The notes beneath the pieces are model-generated. The model saw nothing but the letters and a program-made list of their open reading frames with translations, was not told the DNA's origin and made no database searches. This document shows positions 8,761-17,809 of a DNA stretch of 64,000 nt, in pieces. The stretch lies in assembly GCA_027082925.1 (NCBI GenBank), contig JALWTD010000018.1:310001-374000 (forward strand), given 5' to 3'. The translations under genes and the position numbers were made by a program. The number at the start of each line of letters is the position of its first letter. The first letter of the stretch is position 1. The stretch is from Flavobacteriaceae bacterium. GTDB lineage: Bacteria; Bacteroidota; Bacteroidia; Flavobacteriales; Flavobacteriaceae.

Positions 8761-10680
8761 ATGCTAAATGCTCATAATGTCTCTATTTCGTTTGGAGGAA
8801 CTCAACTTTTTTCAGGAATAACTTTTAAACTGGGTGCAGGAAATAGAGTAGGGCTTATTGGTAAAAATGGAGCAGGAAAATCTACTTTATTAAAAATTAT
8901 TGCTCGAGAATTAGCGTATGATTCCGGTACTATGGCATTTGAAAAAGATACGAGTATTGGGTTTTTAAAACAAGACTTAGAGTTTGATTACGGAAGAACA
9001 ATTTTAGAAGAAGCCTACCAAGCATTTACAGAGATAAAAGCAATTGAAAAGAAGTTAACACACATTAATACACAGTTGGCTGAAAGAACAGATTACGAGA
9101 CCGAGAGCTACCACCAACTACTTCACGAACTAGATGAATTAACTCATAGGTTTGAGTTACTTGGAGGTTACAATTACCAAGGAGAAACCGAAAAAATATT
9201 ACAGGGTTTAGGTTTTAAACGCAACGATTTTGATAAAAAAACCGAAACCTTTTCAGGAGGTTGGCGTATGCGTATAGAACTGGCAAAGCTACTGCTTCAA
9301 AAAAATGACATTTTACTATTAGATGAGCCTACAAATCACCTCGATATAGAATCTATTATTTGGCTAGAAAATTTTCTTAAAAATTATGTCGGTGCGGTGG
9401 TTATTGTTTCGCACGATAAAATGTTTTTAGATAATGTAACCAACAGAACAATTGAGATATCTCTAGGAAAAATATATGATTATAACAAACCGTATTCGCA
9501 ATTTTTAGAGTTGAGAAAAGACATTAAAGAAAAACAGCTCCAGGCTCAAAAAAATCAGGAAAAAGAAATAAAACATACCGAGCAGCTTATAGAAAAATTT
9601 AGATATAAAGCCTCAAAAGCAGCATTTGCTCAATCGTTAATTAAAAAGTTAGAAAAAGTAGAGCGTATAGAAGTTGATACCGATGACAATGCAGTATTAA
9701 ACGTTCGATTTTCGGTTTCTATACAGCCGGGAAAAATAATTATAGAAGCAACTAATTTAGCAAAGAGTTATGGTGACAATCAAGTGCTTAAAAATGTAGA
9801 TTTATTAATAGAACGAGGTAGTAAAATTGCCTTTGTTGGTCAAAATGGCCAAGGAAAATCTACTTTGGCAAAAATGATTGTTGGCGAAATACCATTCGAA
9901 GGCGAGTTAAAGTTAGGACACAATGTGCAAATTGGTTATTTTGCCCAAAACCAAGCCGAGTATTTAGATGCTGAAAAAACAGTATTGCAAATTATGGAAG
10001 AAGCTTCTACCGATGCGAATAGAACAAAAGTACGTGATATGCTGGGTTCCTTTTTATTTAGAGGTGAAGATGTAGATAAAAAGGTAAAAGTGCTGTCTGG
10101 AGGAGAAAGAAACCGGTTGGCTTTGTGTAAAATGCTTTTAACGCCGTTTAATGTTTTAATCATGGATGAGCCCACAAACCATTTAGATATCGCGTCTAAA
10201 AATGTACTAAAGCAAGCCTTGCAACAGTTTGAAGGAACACTTATTTTGGTTTCGCATGATAGGGATTTTTTACAAGGATTGAGTAATAAAGTATATGAGT
10301 TTAAAAACAGGATTATTAAAGAGTACTTGGGCGATATTAATTATTATTTAGAACAACATAACTTAGAGAGTTTTAGAGAAGTTGAAAAAATAACGGTTGA
10401 AAATAACAAATCTAAAGCCACAGGAAAAGATGCTTATTTAGCGAATAAGCAAAAAGAAAAAGCACTAAAACAGCTAAAAAATAAATTGAGCAAGGTTGAA
10501 AAAAATATTTCGGCACTCGAAATTGAAATTATGAATTTAGATGCGGCGATTTATGAAAATTCAGAAGAGGTTACCGGTAATGAAAACTTTTTTAAAGACT
10601 ACCAATCTAAAAAAGAAGCTTTAGATGAATTGATAGATACGTGGTCTGAACTTCAAGAAAAAATAGACGCATGTTCATAG
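8761..10680 (+). CDS. ABC-F family ATPase (Uup/EttA-like)
   Basis: 639 residues with two ABC ATPase domains and no membrane segments. First domain: Walker A GKNGAGKST (about 34-42), signature FSGGW, Walker B LLLDEPTNHLD. Second domain: Walker A GQNGQGKST (about 358-367), signature LSGGERNR, Walker B LIMDEPTNHLD. The domains are joined by a charged linker (P-site tRNA interaction motif region), and a C-terminal coiled coil starts near residue 560. ABC-F proteins act on the ribosome during translation; Uup-like members have this C-terminal coiled coil. Overlaps the next gene by 10 bp, so the two are co-transcribed. Confidence 0.9.
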   Translation: MLNAHNVSISFGGTQLFSGITFKLGAGNRVGLIGKNGAGKSTLLKIIARELAYDSGTMAFEKDTSIGFLKQDLEFDYGRTILEEAYQAFTEIKAIEKKLTHINTQLAERTDYETESYHQLLHELDELTHRFELLGGYNYQGETEKILQGLGFKRNDFDKKTETFSGGWRMRIELAKLLLQKNDILLLDEPTNHLDIESIIWLENFLKNYVGAVVIVSHDKMFLDNVTNRTIEISLGKIYDYNKPYSQFLELRKDIKEKQLQAQKNQEKEIKHTEQLIEKFRYKASKAAFAQSLIKKLEKVERIEVDTDDNAVLNVRFSVSIQPGKIIIEATNLAKSYGDNQVLKNVDLLIERGSKIAFVGQNGQGKSTLAKMIVGEIPFEGELKLGHNVQIGYFAQNQAEYLDAEKTVLQIMEEASTDANRTKVRDMLGSFLFRGEDVDKKVKVLSGGERNRLALCKMLLTPFNVLIMDEPTNHLDIASKNVLKQALQQFEGTLILVSHDRDFLQGLSNKVYEFKNRIIKEYLGDINYYLEQHNLESFREVEKITVENNKSKATGKDAYLANKQKEKALKQLKNKLSKVEKNISALEIEIMNLDAAIYENSEEVTGNENFFKDYQSKKEALDELIDTWSELQEKIDACS

Positions 10681-11600
10681 AGAATAAAAATAGTCGTGTT
10701 CAACAAGTTTTTTTTTCTGAAATTGAAAAAAAAAATATTTCTCTTTTTATTAAACGTGAAGATGAATTACATCCGTTTATTTCAGGAAATAAATACCGAA
10801 AATTAAAATACAATTTAGCAGAAGCATCTCGTCAAAAAAAGCAGACACTCCTCACTTTTGGAGGCGCATATTCTAACCATATAGCAGCTACAGCAGCGGC
10901 AGGATTCGAGTTTGGATTTAAAACCATTGGTGTAATAAGAGGCGATGAACTAGGTAAAAATATACCTAAAACCATTGAAGAAAATCCTACACTTCGTTTT
11001 GCATCTCAACATAAAATGAATTTTGAATTTGTAACCAGAAGTGATTATAGAACTAAAACTTCAGAAACATTTATTTCAAAGTTAAAAGAAAAGTTTGGCG
11101 ATTTTTATCTTGTTCCTGAAGGTGGTACAAATAAACTGGCAGTAAAAGGATGTGAAGAAATATTAGTAGAGGAAGATAAAAAATACGATGTAATTTGCTC
11201 TGCAATAGGAACCGGAGGCACCATATCCGGAATTATAAATTCAACGCAACCAACGCAACAAGTAATTGGATTTCCGGCTTTAAAAGGCGATTTTTTAAAT
11301 ACAGATATTAAAAAATATGTAAAAAATAACAATTGGCAATTACATACCGCATATAGCTTTGGTGGTTATGCAAAAGTTTCTAAAGAATTAATTACTTTTA
11401 TAAACAAATTTAAAACCGAAACCAATATTCCATTAGATCCTGTATATACCGGAAAAATGATGTTTGGAATCGTAGATTTGATTAAAAAAGATTTTTTTAA
11501 AAGTGGTACTAAAATTTTGGCAATTCATACCGGAGGTTTACAAGGTATTGACGGAATGAATCTACATTTAAAGAAAAAAAAATTACCACAAATAATATAA
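10671..11600 (+). CDS. 1-aminocyclopropane-1-carboxylate deaminase / D-cysteine desulfhydrase family PLP enzyme
   Basis: 309 residues of the fold-type II PLP family. The cofactor lysine is probably Lys41 in SGNKYRKLKYN. TFGGAYSNHIAA and AIGTGGTISGI are the expected substrate- and phosphate-binding loops. The real substrate (ACC, D-cysteine or another beta-substituted amino acid) cannot be decided from sequence alone. The start ATG lies inside the end of the ABC-F gene, and the next gene begins 1 nt after the stop, which suggests one operon from 8761 to 13587. Confidence 0.82.
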   Translation: MFIENKNSRVQQVFFSEIEKKNISLFIKREDELHPFISGNKYRKLKYNLAEASRQKKQTLLTFGGAYSNHIAATAAAGFEFGFKTIGVIRGDELGKNIPKTIEENPTLRFASQHKMNFEFVTRSDYRTKTSETFISKLKEKFGDFYLVPEGGTNKLAVKGCEEILVEEDKKYDVICSAIGTGGTISGIINSTQPTQQVIGFPALKGDFLNTDIKKYVKNNNWQLHTAYSFGGYAKVSKELITFINKFKTETNIPLDPVYTGKMMFGIVDLIKKDFFKSGTKILAIHTGGLQGIDGMNLHLKKKKLPQII

Positions 11601-11601
11601 A

Positions 11602-12405
11602 ATGAAGGTAAAATATATATTAATAGCGATTGTATTTACAAGTTTGTTTATAGGTTGTAAATCTAAAAAACATGCTACACGTAAATCTAAAAAACGAGCA
11701 GTAAATGTTGAAGTAATTGTAGAAAAACCTTCAAAAAAGCCTTCAAAAAAAACACCAAAACTATCTATTACAAATGCTACGCTATACTACATTGCTAAAT
11801 ATAAAGACGTTGCAATGAATGAGATGCGTGTTTTTAAAATACCAGCAAGTATTACGTTAGCACAAGGTATTTTAGAGTCTTCTAGCGGAAGAAGCAAGCT
11901 CACCATAAATTCTAACAATCACTTCGGAATTAAGTGTCATAAAGGTTGGAATGGAGGTAAAGTTTATCATGATGATGATAAAAAAGGAGAATGCTTTAGA
12001 GTTTATAACGACCCCAAAAAATCGTATAGAGACCATTCCAAATTTTTAGCAGACCGAAAACGCTACGCAAAACTATTTAAACTAAAAAGCACCGACTATG
12101 TGGGATGGGCAAAAGGATTAAGTGAAGCGGGTTATGCAACCGATAGACGTTATCCAGCAAAATTAATAGCACTTATAGAAAAATACGATTTGCACAAATA
12201 CGATTTGCAAGTTTTAGAAAAAAAACAATCGATTAAAACCGTTGTTGTTGAGGAGCAAAAGCCAAAAACACATCAAGTGGTAAAAGGAGATACCTTGTAT
12301 TCTATCTCAAGAAAATACGGAATTACTGTAGAAGAACTAAAAAAATATAACAACCTTTCATCTAACGAAATACAAATAGGTCAACTATTAATTTTAACAA
12401 AATAA
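11602..12405 (+). CDS. Lipoprotein glucosaminidase (GH73) with C-terminal LysM
   Basis: 267 residues. Signal peptide II with lipobox ending at Cys19 (FIGCK), a basic Lys/Ser/Pro linker, then a mannosyl-glycoprotein endo-beta-N-acetylglucosaminidase-type domain. Key segments are ASITLAQGILESSSGRS (Glu as the likely general acid) and NNHFGIKC. The C-terminal LysM domain (about 222-267; VVKGDTLYSISRKYGI) binds peptidoglycan. The product should cut the glycan strands during cell-wall turnover. Operon-like spacing: 1 nt after the PLP gene and 3 nt before the ATP-grasp gene. Confidence 0.87.
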   Translation: MKVKYILIAIVFTSLFIGCKSKKHATRKSKKRAVNVEVIVEKPSKKPSKKTPKLSITNATLYYIAKYKDVAMNEMRVFKIPASITLAQGILESSSGRSKLTINSNNHFGIKCHKGWNGGKVYHDDDKKGECFRVYNDPKKSYRDHSKFLADRKRYAKLFKLKSTDYVGWAKGLSEAGYATDRRYPAKLIALIEKYDLHKYDLQVLEKKQSIKTVVVEEQKPKTHQVVKGDTLYSISRKYGITVEELKKYNNLSSNEIQIGQLLILTK

Positions 12406-12408
12406 ACA

Positions 12409-13587
12409 ATGTTTTTATTAGATAAACCCTTCATCTCAGACTTTTTAATTGAGACTATAAAAAATAATAATTTTAAAATAGTAGCAACCACAGAAGCAAA
12501 AGAAATTATTACGAATGATGCTTTAAACTGGATTTCAGAAAAAGAAGCCGTTAGCTTGTTAAAAGAAAACCCTGACATACCGGTTTACACAAACTCAGAA
12601 AATACAATTGATTGGATTGAGCATCATTTTAGTTTTTCAAATTTACCTGATAAAATAGCTGTTTTTAAAAATAAGTTGGCTTTTAGAGAACTTGTTAAAG
12701 ATATTTTTCCAAATTTCTTTTTTAAAGGGATAGCATATAAAGATTTGAGTCGCTTAGATGCTGAAAAACTCGCTTTTCCGGTTATTGTTAAACCTGCAGT
12801 TGGCTTTTTTAGTATTGGTGTTTATAAGGTAGAAAACACATTAGAGTGGGCAGAAATGCTAGTTAGTTTAGAAAAAGAAATCTCCCAATCATCAAGCCTA
12901 TATCCTGAAAAAGTAATCAATCTTTCTAATTTTATTATTGAAGCGTGTATTGAAGGCGAAGAATATGCAATAGATTGTTATTTTAATTCAGAAGGCACAC
13001 CAATAGTGTTAAATATTTTGCACCATGTCTTTTCTTCAGGAAAAGATGTTAGCGATCGTGTATACACTACATCTAAAGCAATAATGAAGCAGAATTTGAC
13101 TGAAGTTGAACATTTTCTTAAACAAGTTGGAGATAAGGTTCAATTGAAAAACTTTCCTATTCATGTAGAGATAAGAAAAACACCTGAAGGACAAATTATA
13201 CCTATTGAAATAAATCCATTGCGATTTGGAGGATGGTGTACCACAGCAGATTTGACCTGGCATGCTTACGGAATTAACTCGTACGAATATTTTATAAAAG
13301 GGTTAAAGCCTAACTGGAAAGAAATTTTTGAAATCAGAGAAAATAAAATGTACAGTATTGTGGCATTAGATAATAATTCTGGAATAAATGAAACAGAAAT
13401 AGATTCTTTTAATTACAATTTATTACTCAGCGATTTTGAAAACCCGTTAGATTTGAGAAAGGTAGATTTTACTGAATATCCGGTTTTTGGTATTCTGTTT
13501 GCTGAAACATCTATAGAAAACAAACAAGAGTTAAATCAAATATTAGTATCTAACCTAAAAAAATACATTCAGTTAAAAAATAAGTAA
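12409..13587 (+). CDS. ATP-grasp domain protein
   Basis: 392 residues, no signal or membrane helix. The central FPVIVKPAVGFFSIGVYKV segment, the later YAIDCYF and IPIEINPLRFGGWC segments give the ATP-grasp fold: phosphate/adenine-binding Lys and a metal-binding Glu-x-Asn. Such enzymes form amide or acyl bonds through an acylphosphate. The substrate is unknown; the gene shares an operon with a PLP enzyme and a peptidoglycan hydrolase, but this does not settle it. Convergent with the next gene, separated by 20 nt. Confidence 0.75.
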   Translation: MFLLDKPFISDFLIETIKNNNFKIVATTEAKEIITNDALNWISEKEAVSLLKENPDIPVYTNSENTIDWIEHHFSFSNLPDKIAVFKNKLAFRELVKDIFPNFFFKGIAYKDLSRLDAEKLAFPVIVKPAVGFFSIGVYKVENTLEWAEMLVSLEKEISQSSSLYPEKVINLSNFIIEACIEGEEYAIDCYFNSEGTPIVLNILHHVFSSGKDVSDRVYTTSKAIMKQNLTEVEHFLKQVGDKVQLKNFPIHVEIRKTPEGQIIPIEINPLRFGGWCTTADLTWHAYGINSYEYFIKGLKPNWKEIFEIRENKMYSIVALDNNSGINETEIDSFNYNLLLSDFENPLDLRKVDFTEYPVFGILFAETSIENKQELNQILVSNLKKYIQLKNK

Positions 13588-13607
13588 TTAAAAGAATCTA
13601 TTTTAGA

Positions 13608-14039
13608 TTATCTACACATTCTTTTAGTTTTAAACTTGCCTTTTTGTTTGTGTTTTAACTTGGCAATTCTATACTTTTTCCATTTTTCAAATTGATCTTT
13701 TGAAAGAATTTCTTCCATTGCTTTTTTATAAGCAATTTGACTGTTAAGATGATTTAACTTTACATTAAAAATTTCATCGCTTGTAGGCTTTATGTTATTT
13801 AATTTTCGCTGTTTAACAGTTTCTTGAAATTCACGTTGGTGAACAGCCCGCTTTTCATTTAATTTATAAATAGCATCTTGCTGATTTTCATTGAGGTCTA
13901 ATAATAAAGCCATACGCTTTGTTTGAAGTGTCGCTTTTTGTTTAGGTGTTAGCAGCACCTTTTTAAAAGCTTGTGCGTGTAAATGAGTACTTCCTGTAAG
14001 TAGAAGTACTGCAACTAAAAATTTTGTGATGTTTTTCAT
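13608..14039 (-). CDS. Small secreted Spy/CpxP-like basic protein
   Basis: 143 residues. Sec signal peptide (cleavage expected after HAQA), then an all-helical, charged body containing LLDLNENQQDAIYKLNE and a C-terminal Lys/Arg-rich tail. Helical periplasmic proteins with an LTPKQ...LxLxxxQ pattern occur in the Spy/CpxP-like chaperone group common in Bacteroidota, but the similarity is only by pattern. Function is not known. No clear -7 element was found upstream. Confidence 0.6.
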   Translation of the reverse strand: MKNITKFLVAVLLLTGSTHLHAQAFKKVLLTPKQKATLQTKRMALLLDLNENQQDAIYKLNEKRAVHQREFQETVKQRKLNNIKPTSDEIFNVKLNHLNSQIAYKKAMEEILSKDQFEKWKKYRIAKLKHKQKGKFKTKRMCR

Positions 14040-14171
14040 GGTTTTTATATTTTATGTAATTTGCTTTTTGACAATAATTAAGGATAAAGGTTTAATAGCA
14101 ATACCTGTTTTAACATATCTTTAGTATTTATAGAAAACGTAACTTTAAAAGTGTACTAATTTAAATTACTG

Positions 14172-14194
14172 TACTTTTGCAAAAAGTATTTTTG
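14172..14194 (+). promoter_or_regulatory. Tandem -7 elements before ygiQ
   Basis: TACTTTTG at 14172-14179 and TATTTTTG at 14187-14194. The second ends 3 nt before the ATG at 14198, so a transcript from it would start at or next to the A of the start codon (leaderless). The first would give a leader of about 12 nt. Confidence 0.5.
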
Positions 14195-14197
14195 TAA

Positions 14198-16126
14198 ATG
14201 AAACTTCACAAACTTTCAGATTGGTTACCTACCACAAATAAAGAAGTAAAATTAAGAGGTTGGAGCGAGCTTGATGTTATTTTATTTAGTGGAGACGCCT
14301 ATGTAGATCATCCTGCCTTTGGACCTGCGGTAATTGGACGAATTTTAGAAAGCTATGGGTTAAAAGTGGCCATTGTGCCTCAGCCAAGTGTGCATGATAA
14401 TTTGCAAGACTTTACAAAACTGGGAATTCCTAAATTATTTTTTGCTGTAACAGGAGGCTGTATGGATTCTATGGTAAGTAATTATACAGCAAGTAAAAAA
14501 CGAAGAGATAAAGATGCATATACGCCTAATGGCGATAAAGGTTTTAGACCAGACTACGCTTCAATAGTGTATTCAAATATTTTGAAGGAAAAGTTTCCCG
14601 ATGTTCCGGTTTTAATAGGTGGTATTGAAGCATCGTTGCGTAGAGTTACCCATTATGATTATTGGAGTGATACTTTAAAACCAACCATTTTAAAAGATTC
14701 AAAAGCAGATTTGTTGGTATATGGTATGGGAGAACAGCCTTTGAGAGAAATTGTTAACCTAATACAAAAGGGAGTTCCGTTTACCAGCTTAAAAACAGTA
14801 AAACAAACCGCTTTTTTACTAAAAAAAGATGAAAAAGTACCCAAAAATAAAAATTGGAACGATGTAACCATACATTCTCATGAGGTGTGCTTAGAAAATA
14901 AAAAATTATTTGCAGCAAACTTTAAAATATTGGAGCAGGAGTCTAATAAGTTGTATGCAAGGCGAATATTTCAAGATGTGGATAATGCCACATTAATTAT
15001 AAATCCGCCTTACCCAACAATGACAGAAAAAGAAATAGATGCTTCTTTTGATTTACCTTACACTCGCTTACCACACCCAAAATACAATAAGAGAGGCCCT
15101 ATTCCTGCCTTTGAAATGATTAAATTTTCTATCAATATTCATAGAGGTTGCTTTGGCGGTTGTAGCTTTTGTACCATCTCTGCACATCAAGGTAAGTTTA
15201 TTGCTAGTAGAAGTAAAGAATCTATTTTAAAAGAAGTTGATAAGGTTACAAATATGCCCGATTTTAAAGGCTATTTATCTGATATTGGAGGACCTTCAGC
15301 AAATATGTATAAAATGAAAGGTAAAATTCAGGCAATTTGTGATAAGTGCGTAGCACCGTCATGCATATCTCCTGTAATATGTCATAATTTAGATACTTCT
15401 CATAAACCATTAACCGAAATTTACAAAGCGGTTGACCAGCATCCAAAAATTAAAAAATCTTTTATAGGTAGTGGTATTAGGTACGATATGCTAGTGCCCG
15501 AATTTAATAAAAAAGCAGATCCAAAAGAACTAGATGAATATACCGAAGAGGTTATAGTCAATCACGTATCAGGAAGATTAAAAGTAGCGCCAGAACACAC
15601 TTCAGATAATGTGCTTAAGCTTATGAGAAAACCATCGTTTAAGTATTTTCATAAATTTAAAGATCGTTTTGATAAGATAAACAGAAGAAAAAAGTTAAAC
15701 CTTCAGTTAATACCTTATTTTATTTCAAATCATCCGGCCTGTGAGTTAGAGGATATGGCAAATTTGGCTGCAGAAACTAAAGATATGGGCTTTCAGCTAG
15801 AGCAAGTTCAAGGATTTACACCAACTCCAATGACAGTAGCAACGGTTATTTATTATAGTGGCTATCACCCATATACTTTAAAACCTACAAACACGCCAAA
15901 AACCAAAAAGGAAAAAGAAGACCAACACCGGTTTTTCTTTTGGTATAAAAAAGAGAACCAACATTGGATTAAGAATACCCTCTCTAAATTTAATAGAGCC
16001 GATTTAATTAAAAAATTACTTCCAGATAATTCGTGGCAAAGAACAAGAAAGAGAAAACCTAAAAATACGTACGACGATACGGTGGAGGTTACTTCTAGAA
16101 AATTTAAGAAAAGACGAAAAAGGTAA
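14198..16126 (+). CDS. YgiQ family radical SAM protein
   Basis: 642 residues. The radical SAM cluster motif CFGGCSFC (Cys318, Cys322, Cys325) would bind the 4Fe-4S cluster. The N-terminal UPF0313 region includes VAIVPQPS and FFAVTGGCMDSMVSNYTASK, and the C-terminal part GFTPTPMTVATVIYYSG; both are characteristic of YgiQ. The reaction is unknown for the whole family. The C-terminal tail is strongly basic. Possible leaderless transcript because of the position of the second -7 element. Confidence 0.93.
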   Translation: MKLHKLSDWLPTTNKEVKLRGWSELDVILFSGDAYVDHPAFGPAVIGRILESYGLKVAIVPQPSVHDNLQDFTKLGIPKLFFAVTGGCMDSMVSNYTASKKRRDKDAYTPNGDKGFRPDYASIVYSNILKEKFPDVPVLIGGIEASLRRVTHYDYWSDTLKPTILKDSKADLLVYGMGEQPLREIVNLIQKGVPFTSLKTVKQTAFLLKKDEKVPKNKNWNDVTIHSHEVCLENKKLFAANFKILEQESNKLYARRIFQDVDNATLIINPPYPTMTEKEIDASFDLPYTRLPHPKYNKRGPIPAFEMIKFSINIHRGCFGGCSFCTISAHQGKFIASRSKESILKEVDKVTNMPDFKGYLSDIGGPSANMYKMKGKIQAICDKCVAPSCISPVICHNLDTSHKPLTEIYKAVDQHPKIKKSFIGSGIRYDMLVPEFNKKADPKELDEYTEEVIVNHVSGRLKVAPEHTSDNVLKLMRKPSFKYFHKFKDRFDKINRRKKLNLQLIPYFISNHPACELEDMANLAAETKDMGFQLEQVQGFTPTPMTVATVIYYSGYHPYTLKPTNTPKTKKEKEDQHRFFFWYKKENQHWIKNTLSKFNRADLIKKLLPDNSWQRTRKRKPKNTYDDTVEVTSRKFKKRRKR

Positions 16127-16167
16127 TTATTTATAGGTAATAATTTATAGCTTCGTAATTAATGTGT

Positions 16168-16175
16168 TAAATTTG
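16168..16175 (+). promoter_or_regulatory. -7 element TAAATTTG before the MscS-type gene
   Basis: Exact fit to TAnnTTTG, about 30 nt before the ATG at 16206. Confidence 0.5.
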
Positions 16176-16205
16176 GTTTTTAATTGAATTAATACATTTT
16201 TACAA

Positions 16206-17804
16206 ATGAAAAAGATAGTTTTATTTTTTTTACTAATTTCTACGGTACTTAGCGCACAAAAAAAAGTAGAGGTAGATTTAAGTAATCCGAATGCTACCAT
16301 TTATACCCACTTATATTTTTTACAGCCAGATTCTTATTATCCGGAGAAAGCCGCTACTACTATTTATGGATTTGAAGGTGAAGAAGCTCAAGAAATAGCC
16401 ATAAAGCTAAAAAAAATTCTTGATGGAAAAGGGCTTAAAATAGATTTTAATAAAGTACCTATTAACAGTTCGTACTCTGATACTATAGGGCAAAATGTGG
16501 TTCATAAGTATGTGCTTTTTCCTCATCAAATACCTGAAATTTACGTAGAAAAAATAGGCGACAATTGGTATTATTCAAGAGAAACTACGAGTAAGGTTCA
16601 AGATTTATACCGAAGTGTATATCCTTGGTACACCGAAAAATTACAACAAATGATACCTTCATTTGGACATAAAAAAATACTCTACATAGAATTGTGGCAA
16701 CTTTTAGGAATGTTGGTTATTATAGGTGTATGTACACTTATGTTTTATGTGTTGAAAAAAATAGTTTATTACCTGTTGCGTAAAATCCAATTCTTTATTA
16801 TTCATCGTTCAAATGATAATATTAATTCTGCCTTGAGAAAATTAACCAGACCAGTTGTATTTCTTTTATTACTGTGGTTTGTACAAATAGTGCTGCCTTC
16901 ACTATTGCTTCAAATAGATTTGAACACTATCTTGTTTTTAGGGCTACATATTATGAGTACTGTTTTTTGGATTTATGTTTTCCTAAAATTGGTACAAGTA
17001 GTTATGAGTATTTATGCAGAGTATGCAGAATCTACACACAATAAATTAGATGACCAGTTAGTACCTATATTAAATAACTTTTTACGAGGGTTGGTACTGT
17101 TTTTAGGGTTGTTAAAATTACTTACCTTATTTGGTGTAGAGCCTGTTACCGTACTGGCAGGAGCTTCAATAGGAGGTTTGGCAGTAGCTTTAGCATCTCA
17201 AGACACCGTTAAAAATCTAATAGGAACGGTTATGATTTTTATAGATAAACCTTTTCATATTGGCGACTGGATTGAAGCTGGAGAAGTTGTAGGAACTGTT
17301 GAAACCGTTGGCTTTAGATCTACAACTGTACGTGCTGCTGATACATCTGTATATCAAATACCAAATAGTGCCTTATCTGAAATGGTTGTTAATAATAAAG
17401 GATTAAGAGCTTTTAGAAGGTATACCACAAATTTAGGACTAAGATACGATACGCCTCCTGAATTAATAGAAGCTTTTGTTGAAGGAGTACGTAAAATAGT
17501 TGCCTTGCATCCTTCTACTCGAGACGATGCGTATAACGTAGAGTTTGTTAGTTTTGGAGACTCAGCCTTATTAATTTTGCTAAATGTTTATTTTGTTGAA
17601 GCAGACTGGTCAACAGAGCAAGCATCTAAGCATAGCCTACACATTGCTATTTTAAAATTTGCTAAAGAATTGGGAGTAGATTTTGCTTTCCCTTCAACAA
17701 CTGTTATGATTGAGCAATTTCCGGAGAGAACAGCCTTTGACGCAAAGTATAACACGTCACAAGAGCACATAAAAAAAACAATAGATAATATTAATTTAAA
17801 ATAA
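16206..17804 (+). CDS. Mechanosensitive ion channel family protein (MscS type)
   Basis: 532 residues. A signal peptide or N-terminal anchor is followed by a periplasmic domain of about 130 residues, then four or five transmembrane helices (from about residue 165). The pore-helix segment GASIGGLAVALASQDTVKNLIG and the beta-domain start FHIGDWI are typical of MscS. The C-terminal soluble alpha/beta part follows. Such channels release solutes under hypo-osmotic shock at the inner membrane. The extra periplasmic domain makes it longer than E. coli MscS. The next gene begins 5 nt downstream. Confidence 0.9.
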   Translation: MKKIVLFFLLISTVLSAQKKVEVDLSNPNATIYTHLYFLQPDSYYPEKAATTIYGFEGEEAQEIAIKLKKILDGKGLKIDFNKVPINSSYSDTIGQNVVHKYVLFPHQIPEIYVEKIGDNWYYSRETTSKVQDLYRSVYPWYTEKLQQMIPSFGHKKILYIELWQLLGMLVIIGVCTLMFYVLKKIVYYLLRKIQFFIIHRSNDNINSALRKLTRPVVFLLLLWFVQIVLPSLLLQIDLNTILFLGLHIMSTVFWIYVFLKLVQVVMSIYAEYAESTHNKLDDQLVPILNNFLRGLVLFLGLLKLLTLFGVEPVTVLAGASIGGLAVALASQDTVKNLIGTVMIFIDKPFHIGDWIEAGEVVGTVETVGFRSTTVRAADTSVYQIPNSALSEMVVNNKGLRAFRRYTTNLGLRYDTPPELIEAFVEGVRKIVALHPSTRDDAYNVEFVSFGDSALLILLNVYFVEADWSTEQASKHSLHIAILKFAKELGVDFAFPSTTVMIEQFPERTAFDAKYNTSQEHIKKTIDNINLK

Positions 17805-17809
17805 AAATC

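Noticed and set aside
13595-13609. Small dyad AATCTA/TAGATT between convergent genes as a terminator
   Set aside because: Only six AT-rich base pairs, no clear T run; not strong enough to list as a feature.
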